A DNA stretch of 64,000 bases, from the NCBI GenBank assembly GCA_961205875.1, contig OY540820.1:3906001-3970000 (forward strand). The letters are read 5' to 3'. Below the pieces are notes generated by a model that worked only from the letters and a program-made list of their open reading frames with translations, was not told the origin of the DNA and ran no database searches. This document shows positions 14,516 through 26,641 of this stretch, piece by piece (the first letter of the stretch is position 1; each line of letters begins with the position of its first letter). Origin of the DNA: Sialis fuliginosa. Lineage: Eukaryota; Arthropoda; Insecta; Megaloptera; Sialidae. The position numbers and the translations under genes were made by a program.

Positions 14516-16325
14516 ATATATATTAGAACCAACACATTACAATGAAACGACAGTAAATTATAATCAATAATGTAATGCATTAAACGGCTAGATTCATGTT
14601 GCGTGTTAGTTAACTTCATTGTACAATCCTATATAAATATTAAGGAAAAACGATTGACCTACTGAAGGAAAATGAAACAACTAAACATCAACCAAAACAA
14701 CAAAGAAAATAATTATAATTATATTATTAAGGACATTTATTCGATAATTATTCGGTATTTTTTTGTAATTCACATTTTTGGTATTATTTACTCTTAAATA
14801 AATGTTACATTTTGTCCTTATACTTTTTTAAATAGTATTGCATTTTCTACTTGCGTGACAGTTGCAATTTTACTAGTACTAATTTGCTATAAGTTCAATG
14901 TACCATAGTTTAAATAGAAATATACATTACATATGTATTAAAAGTTTCCTTATAAAAGCAACTATTTAAATAATAACCGACTACTTAGGATAAACCGTAT
15001 GACCACTTTTTAGGACTAAAAATAAGCATGTACAAATTCTTCAATCATGTAATAAAGATAACTATAAGAAAATTGAGTCTATCCTGGATTAAATTATCTT
15101 TATAATGAATTATTTTTTTATACCCGGCTGTATTAGTTTCTTTAGACCCTTTCTGTGCAAATTTTAATAAAAGCAATTTCAAATAACGATGATTTTATAC
15201 AACAATATTACTTAAAAAATTATGTCTATTATGCTCCAATGATTTGACTGACTACTGTGAAATCATTTTGTTTTTATTTAATTTTCATTTCGATTGTAAA
15301 AGTAACATTAAAAAAAGAAGTGTTCCGTGTAATCTTAAATCGATTTTCATTACTTTCTTTTATTTTAGTTTATGTAATTTTCAGTTGGTTTTTAATTTGC
15401 ATAACGTGCTAAATAATATGTTGAAAATACAATAAAATGAGACTAATGTAACGCTATTGATTATTTAAAGTAAGTCAATATTTTATTTATTTGTGAATTC
15501 ACAAAGGTAATTGTATTAGTTCACTCTGTAGAAAAGATTCATATAGAATAATTATATCACAAATTAAACAAATTTATCTTATCTTTTTAGTGAAGTGTTA
15601 TTCTTGCGTAGTACTAATCAAATAAAATATTATACATTATCATTGATATTAATAACACATTTGTACATTATACATATATTGAAACAACTTAAATAAATAA
15701 TATATTTTTTAATAAACAATGCACAATAAATAATATGAAAAATATTTCAGTAAAATTCGGATGACCGAATCATTAAGATAATTATAAGGTCCCAATTTTT
15801 AGATAACCCAGTTTAATTGACTTAGTAAAAAAATATACAATAATAAACAATATTATTAATTGATTTATTTTTTTTATTATTTATTAAATATAAAATTAAA
15901 TCCTATATTTCAACAAAAATTTAAACCGTCATTTTTAAAGCAATGTTTATTTATTTAATTTTATCATGTATTTACACTGTAAGTTTGTCTAATGACAAAT
16001 TAATTAAAGAAATATTATAGATTGTGATGATTCTGCTTATTGTAAAACATTGATAGTGTTCTAAGATATTTACCAACATTACTCAGAAATACACCACATG
16101 TTAAGAAACCAATAAAACGGAAGTGCATAATATGACAACTATCATATTTATGTAAGTGACTCATTCAGTCGTTTTCTTAAAATAATATGATTCATACATA
16201 TCTTCATTGTACTTAATACTTTAATCGAGTACAAAGTCATTTTTAATAAAGATCCTTATGTCAAGATTTCTTTTATTTTGTTAATTGATTTAAACCGATC
16301 CTAAAAAAAACAATTAACTTCATAC
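14515..16325. other. AT-rich non-coding stretch
   Basis: No exon or repeat shared elsewhere was identified. Confidence 0.4.
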
Positions 16326-16327
16326 TT

Positions 16328-16762
16328 TTGTTATATATTTAAACGTATTTTTTTGAATTTTAATATCAAAGACTCAAAGGCCAATTCTTATAAGTTTTAA
16401 CTGTCTTTAAGTTTATTATGGCCAAAATATCGATTTTTTTGTTTTTAAATTATACTGTGTTCGTTCTATTTTAGAAATTTAAGACTCATAAAATTTTATT
16501 GAATTGATTTCTTTTTACTTTTTGCATATGTGTCATAGGTTTTGTTATATATTTAAACGTATTTTTTTGAATTCTAATTTTAACATCAAAGACTCAAAGG
16601 CCAATTCTTATAAGTTTTAACTGTCTTTAAGTTTATTATGGCCAAAATATCGTATTTTTTTTGTTTTAAAATTATACTGTGTTCGTTCTATTTTAGAAAT
16701 TTAAGACTCATAAAATTTTATTGAATTGATTTCTTTTTACTTTTTGCATATGTGTCATAGGT
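16328..16762 (+). repeat. Tandem duplication, 214-bp unit, two copies
   Basis: The unit starting GTTATATATTTAAACGTATT at 16330 repeats at 16544. The two copies differ by only a few bases and a short insertion, so the duplication is recent. No open frame spans it. Confidence 0.9.
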
Positions 16763-16764
16763 TA

Positions 16765-17215
16765 CTCAACCCTGACATAGAAACTCCCTCTCTAGTTTTA
16801 CTGTTTTAAAAATAATTTATCTAAAGATGATTATATTATAACGTTCCAGTGTTAATCACTACTATTCAAGTATGTGAATTTAATATGCATAGTCATAGGT
16901 TTTTAAATTAGTTCAACAACCTAACAAAAATTAATCCAGCTGACTTTAATGACTCTTGCAGTAAATATGTATGTAAATTATAAGATAGAATATCTCTATA
17001 TTCACAGAGTTAAGATATTAGTTGAGTGGTGAATAATCTTTTATCATTATAATTATATATGTACAATATTGTACAATTATCTATGGAATACTACAAAAAT
17101 GTACTCAGAGGTGAATTTATTTATAAGTAACTTATTTTAAAATAATTTATTTTTCAACAAGAATTTTAAAAGTAAATTCTATATTTTGATAAAAACGACG
17201 ATTATGAATTGAAAA
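16765..17215. other. AT-rich non-coding stretch
   Basis: Nothing recognised. Confidence 0.4.
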
Positions 17216-17220
17216 CAATA

Positions 17221-17738
17221 AGGTACTGGCACCAGTCTTGGATTATACCCCAGTGTTGGACACTTGTTTAATTAAATGTACTAAATTAGAAATATTTGTT
17301 AATATTTGATTAAGTACTACCATTACTGAATGATAATCTATAGACACTTAACTGTTAAACAGCTTAATTTGATGACAATCGGTCAATGGGTGTCTAAATG
17401 GTGGACATTTAAACTAATTATTAGTATAATATATTTATTAATTTTACGATTCTTTATTTTATAACTTTTGTGAAGTAGTACTTATCATTTTGTAATAATT
17501 AGCAAGTGTCCATCACTGGGTACTTTATCCATTACTGGAGAAAAAATATAAACAAAATAAAAGACTGATTTAAAAAACAAACTAGACTTTGGTAATTCAA
17601 TTGATTTAATAAAGAGATACTTGTTTTTAACTATGATAGTAACATGAGTTCATGAGAATTTCAAAAAAGAACCCCACCAATCCCAAAAAACAGTATACTA
17701 CCTTTGTTCATAAAGCGGCCAAGACTGGTACCAGTACC
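17221..17738. mobile_element. Family A MITE, copy 2
   Basis: The left end is AGGTACTGGCACCAGTCT after TA. The right end is ACTGGTACCAGTACCT, where the expected TA is TT. The internal sequence runs in the orientation opposite to copy 1. Confidence 0.8.
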
Positions 17739-17896
17739 TTTTACATATGCATGTTAACGATGATTTAATTTGATTGTAGTTTGCAGCAAAGGCGTGGCTA
17801 AAATTGCCTAAATAATTAATTTTTAAAAAGATGCGTTACCCCATTCACCATCTATAATGAACCCATTGTCCACATAATATTTTGAGAAGCACTGAC

Positions 17897-18463
17897 AAGG
17901 GAACCTTTTCAAGTGTTAAAATCGTATCAAATTCAAATTTTGTATATAGTTAGAGGGGGTCAAGGGTAGTAAGAAAAAAATTATTTTAACTACGGTAAAA
18001 TGGTTGAAGGGGGTGAAATATTCATATGAAAATGTGCAAAATAATCGTATATTTCAAATAATTCTGAATCTAATGAAGATATAAAAAATTCTGTGGTCAA
18101 AATTTTCATGATTTTTTATACTCTTTTGAACAGTCGAAATTCAAAAACGTAAAACCATTCACCCACCCCATTATTTTTTAAATAGTTTTTTCTATTTACT
18201 CAATTTAATTGTATAGGTAGTACAATAATAATTCAAATATATGTATAATACATATTTCACCAAAAAAGTTTAACACTTTCATCGCAACAATATCATATTT
18301 CGAAAAATATATACTTAATTTTTTTAACGGTTTCACGTTTTTGAATTTCAACTGTTGAAATATACGATTATTTTACGATAAATTGTCTTACTACCCTTGA
18401 CCCTCTCTAACTATATACAAAATTTTAATTCGATACGATTTTATCACTTGAAAAGGTTCCCTT
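17897..18463. mobile_element. Family G foldback element, copy 1
   Basis: The ends AAGGGAACCTTTTCAAGTG and the reverse CACTTGAAAAGGTTCCCTT bracket two long inverted arms with a centre near 18180. Both arms carry the GTATATAGTTAGAGGGGGTC block. The element ends less than 90 bp from the splice donor of the secreted-protein exon, in its first intron. Confidence 0.8.
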
Positions 18464-18545
18464 TTAAAACTATCGTTCCACCTTTATAAGTGATTGTTAA
18501 TTTCATACATTTTTTTTAAATACACATTTAAATTGCTTGACTTAC

Positions 18546-18683
18546 CATGGCCTGGTCGTGAGATTGTATCGGCAGACATTCAGCTACTTGTGAGTAAATG
18601 GCAACAAAGACAAAAGCAAGTTTCAGCAAAACTGAATTGTTGACAGCCACTGTCCTGTTGTTACCTGAACCACGGGTGCTCAT
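18546..18683 (-). CDS. First coding exon of an unidentified secreted protein
   Basis: The exon encodes 46 residues from an ATG at 18683 to the donor ATG|gtaagt, phase 0. The order is a polar head (MSTRGSGNNRTVAVNN), a hydrophobic core (VLLKLAFVFVAIYS, residues 18-31), then QVAEC with a likely signal-peptidase site near residues 34-36, and the start of the mature part, LPIQSHDQAM. The exon is GC-richer than its surroundings and sits below a good core promoter. The rest of the protein was not found in 1-18545, so later exons are small, diverged or outside the window. A signal-peptide exon before a long intron is common in insect hormone and neuropeptide precursors, but I do not recognise the protein and assign no function. 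Confidence 0.6.
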
Positions 18684-18928
18684 TGTTATTGATAAGTAAA
18701 AAAAAACTATTACGAAACAAACACTAAAAAAGACACTTTCGATCGATGAAAATCACTCGAGTTTGTCTGTTTACGCGTGGTCACAGATTTATGTCACAAT
18801 TATTTACGTAACAATACGTACGAACTATGGCAAGCACATTTCGTAGTAGCACCGCGTGGTGAATGAGGAGCTATCACGGTGAACGCTGTTTGACTGAAGC
18901 GTAACAACAGAGCGCAGTCACATTTATA
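18684..18928 (-). promoter_or_regulatory. Core promoter and 5' leader of the secreted-protein gene
   Basis: On the minus strand a TATAAA box (18928-18923) lies 33 bp before the A of a TCAGTC initiator (A+1 at 18895), the spacing expected of arthropod TATA/Inr promoters. The predicted leader is 212 nt to the ATG at 18683. It contains a four-codon upstream ORF, ATG to TAG at 18839-18825 (Met-Cys-Leu-Pro), which may dampen translation. The block from 18700 to 19000 is clearly GC-richer than its flanks. No downstream promoter element was evident. Confidence 0.55.
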
Positions 18929-19164
18929 GTAGGTACGAGTATCTCGCGGAATTAGTCATCTAGCGCGGTATCACATACAAGTCTGCGGTTCCAAAATATA
19001 GAAGGGGTTGGTTTTTTTGGAAATAGTGTATGTTCTCACAGCTGAATACTTGGAGATATTTGTATGTTAAATTAGGCCTCGTTATTAAATGGTGTTTTTA
19101 ATTAGTATCGTTTTCGTTTTATGTTTACTTTTTACCATTGTTTGTAAAAATATATTTTATCTTT

Positions 19165-19795
19165 AAAAAAATATAATAAATAAAAAATATAAAAAAAACT
19201 TTTTGTTAAAATAATTTGCCTTTTAAAAACTGACTAAAAAGCTGAAAATAAAATTCAGTTAGACTCTTTTCGTACTAAATATTGCATTTGAAAAAAAGTT
19301 GATTTTGGTCATACTCAGTGGCGTAGGAACGGGGGGGGTTTTGGGGTAGAACCCCACCCCCCGAAATATTAAAAGATATGAAATTAGTATAACAATTGTG
19401 AATTAAATTACCTTTTTGTGATAATAACCCCCCCCCCCCCCCCCGAAATATTCAATGTTATCAAAATATACGAAATAAAAATTTTGGATTGAATGACTAA
19501 AAAAAAAAAGGTTTTCAAAAATAATTATAATTTTCAATTGTGTTTAATAACAATTTCGCATATTTTCGGGATACCAAACTTAACCCCCCTCCCCCGAAAA
19601 TTTTTCTTACTACGCCACTGGTCATACTAGAAGAGTTTTAAAAAATATCTCTTCTAGTATGAACAAAATCAACATTTTTTTAAATGCAATATTTAGTACA
19701 AAAAGAGTCTAACTGAATTTTATTTTCAGCTTTTTAGTCGGTTTTTAAAAGGCAAATTATTTTTTTTTTAAGTTTTTTTTATATTTTTTATTTTG
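19165..19795. mobile_element. Hairpin element L, split by a hAT MITE
   Basis: The arms at about 19183-19315 and 19621-19790 are inverted copies (for example AAATATTGCATTTGAAAA versus its reverse complement). When the insert at 19316-19620 and one 8-bp duplication are ignored, the loop closes at AGAAGAG...CTCTTCT, so the original was one perfect hairpin. Confidence 0.8.
19316..19620. mobile_element. hAT-type MITE, family K, copy 1
   Basis: The ends are CAGTGGCGTAG and CTACGCCACTG, with a perfect 8-bp target duplication GTCATACT at 19308-19315 and 19621-19628, which is diagnostic for hAT elements. It is 305 bp and includes long G and C runs. Confidence 0.9.
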
Positions 19796-19799
19796 AGTT

Positions 19800-20470
19800 T
19801 TTAGTTATACATATACCAAGAAAAAATTCAAAATAGTTCATGTTCATGTTCTGTCCTAAATCTTTACCAACAAATAACCATTTTTAATTTCGTTTTTATG
19901 TCAAGTTTGTAATGATCATTACGAATATATTTTTTGTTGTAAATTAAAAATATTTATTAAAAAATTGTAGCTATGGAAACGTAATGTTTCGGTTGTAACT
20001 TAACTCTCGCTGATACTGCGTTTCCAAACTGTATTGGATCGATTCGTTGCCACAAACATATAAATAAATAAATATCGCAGTGAGTTATTTAATAATAATT
20101 AATAAATTGGAATACATTTTAATTTATATTTTCTGTTCTGTTCTCTTTTATTTTATTGATACTAATAATTGTTTTAAATTACTCTTAAATTTTATAAATT
20201 TTCATCTTCTATATTTTGCAGCACTTTATTATAGATATTCATTTAGATGTTAAGGGTATTATGGAGGTACATCAAAGATAAAAGTGGATAAATTTTAAAA
20301 TTTACAAATATCTGCGTTATGAATTTTGTAGGAGTAATAGAAGTTATAAATTATACAAATTATAGATAGAGTCGTTAACTTACATATATGAAGCTAATTT
20401 ATTTTTAAAAGATTTTAATATACCTATTATTATACATTTTTTGACATTGGCTATACGGCAGATTCAATTT
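19800..20470. other. AT-rich non-coding stretch
   Basis: Nothing recognised. Confidence 0.4.
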
Positions 20471-20499
20471 AACAAAAATATAAATGTTTTTCTCATACA

Positions 20500-20930
20500 T
20501 ACTTTTCCACCCCCTTGAATTTTGGGAAATGCTGAAATATGTATTTCATTTTTTGTATGGTAGAGTACTTATTTTAAGTTTCATGTAAATCCGACAAAAA
20601 AAAATTTCCCATACAAAATTTTACTCCTCCTTGCAACCCTTCAGTGGTTAAATTTTGCGAAATGCTAAAATACGTATAGTAGAGTAATTATTTTAAGTTT
20701 TAAGTAAACCCCAACAAAAAAATATTTTTACCATACAAACTTTTACACCCCCTTTTACCCCCATAGGGGTTGAATTTAGGAAAATCCTTTCTTAGTGGGT
20801 GCTTACGTCACAAAAAGAAGACACCCCTGAAATTTCACGTTTCTAGGTTCAGGAGTTTCGACTCGGCGATAATGAATCAATCAATCAAGAAGTCAGGACA
20901 TGTTAATATAGGTATATGTATAGAGATAAT
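20500..20930 (+). repeat. Arthropod-wide interspersed repeat, tail with internal repeats
   Basis: Two or three degenerate units contain CCATACAAAATTTTACTCC-like text and TAGAGTANTTATTTTAAG. These lead into TTTCTTAGTGGGTGCTTACG and GAAATTTCACGTTTCTAGG, ending in a TCAATCAATCAAGAAGTCAGG stretch. I recall very similar sequence as a common repeat in several arthropod genomes, probably the 3' end of a retroelement. The class is not certain. Confidence 0.5.
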
Positions 20931-20934
20931 TAAT

Positions 20935-22165
20935 TTCTCGAAAATGGTTTAGTGAATACTTATGATATTTTGCATAAATCTTAATATAATCAAATACTTT
21001 ACTCCCCCAAAATATCAGATAATCTGTATTTTTATATTATTAATGTATTTTATCTAAAAAATTTGGAAAAATATCAGTTTTCCATAAAAACATGTTTTTA
21101 AATCAATATTAAACGGCTGAGTAAATCAATTTAATATTTCATTTATTGCATTAGAATGCTAATGAGAACATTCTCACCAATTTTGTATGTATTTTATAGC
21201 ATTTTGAGATACCTGCCATACATCTTTAATTATTTGATATACAATAAGTTGAACAGGTTTATTGTTCGGATCTTGATTCGATGCCACTTAAATATTCAAA
21301 ACTGGAGCAGAAGAAACTGAAAAACTTTAGCTTAAATTCCCTGTCTCTATCTTAGTTCAATATAATTTACAAAAAAAAATTACATTGATTCAATTTTCAA
21401 ATGTAATTTTTTAAATAATTCAATAATCAAATACGTACACTATTGTTATAAATAATTTAAATATTATATATATGACATATGTTGTTAAAGTTATAAAATA
21501 GGTACGCAATAATACACATATGATTTAATTAACTGACGTTTATATATTTTTGTTTACATTATATCTTTCCTTTTACAAATTAAAACACGCAAATTATAAC
21601 ATAAACAATATTTATCAAAATACGTACAAGTAATGTTTTATATAATATTAATAATATTGACCAAAGGATATATGACCACATAGAATACGATTATCAAGAT
21701 TAGAATGCCAGTCATAAGAAACGAGATATTTGATAAGAACCACAAATATTACCTATTAACTGTTTTAGAAACATTTAAATGATATTGTGATAAATATTGA
21801 TCAATTAATAAATATAATAACTTTTCTATATCTATTAAATAAGAGTTCGTTTTTTTTATTGTACGCATAAAATGTTTAACCAGTGACTAAAATCAGAATA
21901 AGAATATTTGCACATCTTCAGTCATTTTTTTGTAGTTATCTCGTCAGCAAATATTAAAAAAATGCGTTGTAGTGTTTCATCAGAAATCTGTTGATACACC
22001 TGTAATTTATATTAATCATAAATGATTTAATTAATAAATATTGAAATACTATTCTATAAATAGTAATTTAGTTATTAAATCACTATTTATCATATGATAC
22101 ATGTAAGGTACGAATGATTGTGAAAGTAATTGCATTTTTTCATAAAATAAGTTAGTATCAGGTAT
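20935..22165. other. AT-rich non-coding stretch
   Basis: Nothing recognised on either strand. Confidence 0.4.
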
Positions 22166-22170
22166 ATGTA

Positions 22171-22743
22171 AGGTAGTGGCACCAGTCTTGGCAAGGATCT
22201 CAGTAATGGCTAATTTTTAATTAAATGTACTGAATTAGAATTATGTGTTGATATTTGATTACTACCATTTCTGAATATTAATCTATATACATTTAACTGT
22301 CTTACAGCGTGATTTGATGACAATCGGCCAATAGGTGTCAAAATGATGGACATTTAAACTAATTATTAGTACCTATAATTTATTTATTAATTATTATATT
22401 ATCATAGTAATTTTACATTATATTGTTTCAAAGACGATTCTTTAGTTTATATCTTTTGTGTCGTAGTACTTATCATTTTGTAATCATTACTAAGTATCCA
22501 TTACTGCGTGTTCATTTTTTTTTACCTTTACCATTACTGGAGAGAGAAAAACATGAAAAAAATAAAAGGCTATAATTTAAAAAACAAATTATATTTGCAA
22601 AGTTTGGTAATTAAATTGATTTAATAAAGAGTGACTTGTTTTATTAGTAACATGAGTTCATGAAAATTACAAAAAACAATCCCATTTATCAAAAAAAACC
22701 CGAAAACTTGCTCTTTTAGCGGCCATAACTGGTGCCTTTACCT
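22171..22743. mobile_element. Family A MITE, copy 3
   Basis: The left end is AGGTAGTGGCACCAGTCT and the right end is CTGGTGCCTTTACCT, flanked by TA on both sides. Same internal orientation as copy 2. Confidence 0.8.
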
Positions 22744-22744
22744 T

Positions 22745-23360
22745 ATTTTATTATCAATTTATAAATAATATTCTATCTATTTTAGCAATACTGGTCATCC
22801 ATATAAAAGGAAAATAATAGTTAATACATTGAAATATCAAACATTTAAAAAATAAATCCCCCAAAATTAATCATCGATTTCCTAAGAATATTACTGTAAT
22901 ATATATAGGTATGATGTGACAGTTTTTTTTTTATATATAAACATTATAGGTGTACTTTGTATTACAAATGAACCATATTAAATACAAACTCTACATATGT
23001 ACTGCATATTCAAGAAAATGAACCCAAGTCGTAATTATTATAAAGGACGCTGAGACGACGCTATTCGTCCATCGCACGTCATTTCCTTTAACTCGTATTT
23101 CTTAAAAACTATTCTATGATACCTACAGAGTTATTCGATAGTAAAGACCGGATAATTTGTTTGCGTAACTAACAATTCTACCAAAAATTGTATGAATATA
23201 ATAAAAAAATGTATGAATAATTTATTTGGTACCTAGCTTAATATGTTTTTCGTCATAACTTCATAGTTATGACGTCTATAAAATAGTTCAAAAAGGAAAT
23301 ATATGTAGATCATTTTAAGTATCACTGGAAAGGCATTTTTTTACTGTGAAAATATTTAAA
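22745..23360. other. AT-rich non-coding stretch
   Basis: No gene found. A less AT-rich patch at about 23040-23100 has no convincing exon. Confidence 0.4.
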
Positions 23361-23366
23361 AAAAAA

Positions 23367-24121
23367 ACATCTGTCAAGTAAATGCACAGTACTTCCTCGT
23401 GCTAAATTCACCAAAGGTATTGGTTAACCATTTAATTTTTATACAATTTTACTAAAAAATATTAGTTCGAATTTTTTTTTAAAACGCACCTGATTATTAT
23501 TTCGTATATATTTAATTTTTTGACAACTTTAATCTAAGTCAAAATAACATTTAATATGTCAAAGTAAATGTCAATTTAAAAAAACAAAACGCGATTTTTA
23601 AAAACAAATTGAGATAAATCTTTGTAAAGGCCTCTATACACCACCCAATGTGCATGGCCGATTTGTGGGTGGGGGTACTGCAGATTGAGTCGTGGATAGG
23701 CAAATTTTTTACAACAAACGTTGAAGACCTATATTATAGGAAATTGAATGCTCTACAAAAAAGATCCTATAAAAATTTTACGTAACATGCATCGTTCTTG
23801 AGATATATTGAAAAAATAAATACTTTGGGATGTCACCCCTCACCCTTACACACGATTTTGATGATTTTTAAATGGGGCCGTCTTCAAGTCAGGCCCAACC
23901 ATCTGACCAAGTTTCAATAATATCGGTTAAGCGGTTCATGAGTTATGCATGTGACAAGGATTCAGGGGACAGACACACACACAGACAGACAGACAGTCGG
24001 ACGGACAGACAGACAGACATGAAAGGAAAAGTGTTTGTCTTGACCTGAAACGGAAAAATCAATTTAAAATTTTGAAATCGGAGAACAATATTTTTGTATC
24101 ATTCTAAAACAATCACAAAGC
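23367..24121 (+). mobile_element. Family E repeat with a small insert
   Basis: A forward copy with the ACATCTGTCAAGTAAATGC start, a (CAGA)n tract at about 23970-24020 and the TTTGTCTTGACCTGAAAC block. About 70 bp at 23628-23698, GC-rich, is absent from the other copies. The usual GAGGAAGC end is missing. Confidence 0.7.
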
Positions 24122-24124
24122 TGC

Positions 24125-25055
24125 AAAATCAATATTTTTCAATTATTAAAAATTTACTAATAAAGCAGGCGCTGGATTGAAAAACTAATATTAAGTATTA
24201 AATAATTGATAAACTATTTTTTTAATACGCGACTGTATTAATTTTAAATCACAGTAAAGAGAAAAAATGTGTTTCCAATTATACCAAATATGACCTACAT
24301 AAGTTGCTATTTAGAAAAATGTTTCATTGCGTCATAGCTATGAAATCATTGAGCAAAAAAAGGGCACCTTAAAGTGCGCTTGAATTTCCATTGATTTTTT
24401 ATTATGACTGTTTTTGATTAAATTGATAGTTACGCAAATAAATCGCCCGATCATTATTTTTGACAAATCCAGTCATTGGAAAAAATGCATTCTATTTTTT
24501 CAAAATAATCGAAGCATGAGTAAATATTCTTCGAATATTTTAATTTTATTTTTTGTAAATTAAAATTAATTTCATGTGGCTACCATTCTGGGGGAAACTA
24601 TTGCATTATGTAACTAAATAAAAAGTTGTATTTGGACCAGACGCGGCTGACGTATTATTCATATTATGGATCAACATGATGACAATTCCTGTGAATAAAA
24701 CGAATTTTAACTATCACAACGTACATATATTGTGAATATAATATTTCGCTTGTACTTGTACATGGATACTAACATGACCCCTACATTCATATCTATTCTG
24801 GGTAAGAAATCTAAGAAATTGACGACGACAAAAAAAAGCTTTTCGACTTATCACCCCGGGCTTCCAGGCTAGAACCCTGCCACCCTCCCCCCCCTTAAGA
24901 TAGGTCAATTTGATTATATCAAAAAAGTTAAAGTTAATGAAAAAAAATTAATAAAAATTTACTACTGTAAGATAAATGCGTTTATTTTTTATGACAAATT
25001 TCGCTAAAAATGTTACTCTAAGGAAATACAATATGGTTTATCATACAATAACAAA
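24125..25055. other. AT-rich non-coding stretch
   Basis: Nothing convincing was found. A C-rich spot lies at 24860-24900. A short open frame near 24625-24730 has no splice sites or homology that I recognise. Confidence 0.4.
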
Positions 25056-25059
25056 AATA

Positions 25060-25626
25060 AGGTAAAGGCACCAGTTATGGCCGCTATAAGAGCAAGTTTT
25101 CGTTTTTTTTTTGGATTAATGGACTTGTTTTTTGTAATTCTCATGAACTCATGTTACTAATAAAACAAGTCACTCTTTATTTAATCAATTTAATTACCAA
25201 AGTCCGCAAATACAATATGTTTTTTAAATTATAGCCTTTTATATTTTCATGTTTTTTCTCCAGTAATGGCAAAGGTAAAAAAAATGAGCACGCAGTGATG
25301 GATACTTGGTAATGATTACAAAAAGATAAGTACTACGACACAAAAGATATTAAATAAAGAATCGTCATATTTGAAACAATGTAAAGCAGTTTCTATGATA
25401 ATACAATAATTAATAAATAAATTATACTAATAATTAGTTTAAATGTCCACCATTTTGACGCCTATTGGCCGATTGTCATCAAATCACGCGGTAAAACAGT
25501 TAAATGTATATAGATTAATATTCAGAAATGGTAGTAATCAAATATCAACACATATGTATTTCTAATTCAGTACATTTAATTAAAAATTTGCTACTGAGGT
25601 TCTTGCCAAGACTAGTGCCACTACCT
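25060..25626. mobile_element. Family A MITE, copy 4
   Basis: The left end is AGGTAAAGGCACCAGTTATG and the right end is ACTAGTGCCACTACCT, flanked by TA on both sides. Same internal orientation as copy 1. Confidence 0.8.
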
Positions 25627-25629
25627 TAT

Positions 25630-26280
25630 ACTATTTAAATTTACTTAAAAAAGATTGTCTACTGAAAGCGCGAAGCGAACGAAGGAATATGAATCCAGAT
25701 ATAATTTTCCTCTTTAAATAAAAAATATATAAATAAATATTGCTTATGATATAACCAACCGTTGCTAAAATAAATACCTGGTCCTATGTATACATAGAGA
25801 ATACATTTTATATCAAATTTGAGGAAAAAATAAATGATAACCTAAAGTTCTAAAGGATAAATATACTACAAAATTTTATACTAAATCAGATCATCCGTAA
25901 ACGTAAGGAAATCTTATGTATATTTCCTCATGATCTACACATTTTCCTGCTAAGGTATAATAATTAAATAACACATAATTCTTATCTACAAAGAATGAGA
26001 TATTTTTAATAACGTAAATAATATTGCAATATGTAATTGCGTTTAAATATTTTTCTCAGAAACAAGCTTCAATTAAATCTATTGCGTATTCTCGATATAC
26101 GATATTGTATCTTTATTATTCTCGGCAATATGACGATTTTTTAAATAAATATTTGACCTCCTATGACAGGTCCAAGGTGTCACACCGGATCCCAACTTAA
26201 CTTCCGATTTTGCTACTTGAATGACAAAATATGTATGTATGTATGGCACGAACATAACTCGCATAGTATTTAAATGTTTA
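25630..26280. other. AT-rich non-coding stretch
   Basis: Nothing recognised. Confidence 0.4.
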
Positions 26281-26454
26281 TTAGAATTCAGTGGCGTAGA
26301 TAGTGGGGGGGGGGGGGGGAAATTAAGATGATCAATCACCCCCCATGAGAAAATTCAAAGAAATTTTTTTTAATTTCCCAAGTATGAAGAAAATAGTAGA
26401 AGTAAGGGAAAAAAGGGTCTTCAGTTTTTTTTAAATTTTGAATGACCTTTTTTA

Positions 26455-26607
26455 CTTTCTTATACCATGTAGGTATATGAAATATACATTAGTATAAGTA
26501 AGTATAGTGAAGCCGATTTTTTTCGAACTCCAGATTTTGACGGAATTATCTATTTTGACCTTCCCTGAATCCATTCTGACTATTTTCGCCATGATGTCTG
26601 TGTGTCC

Positions 26608-26641
<34 letters not shown>

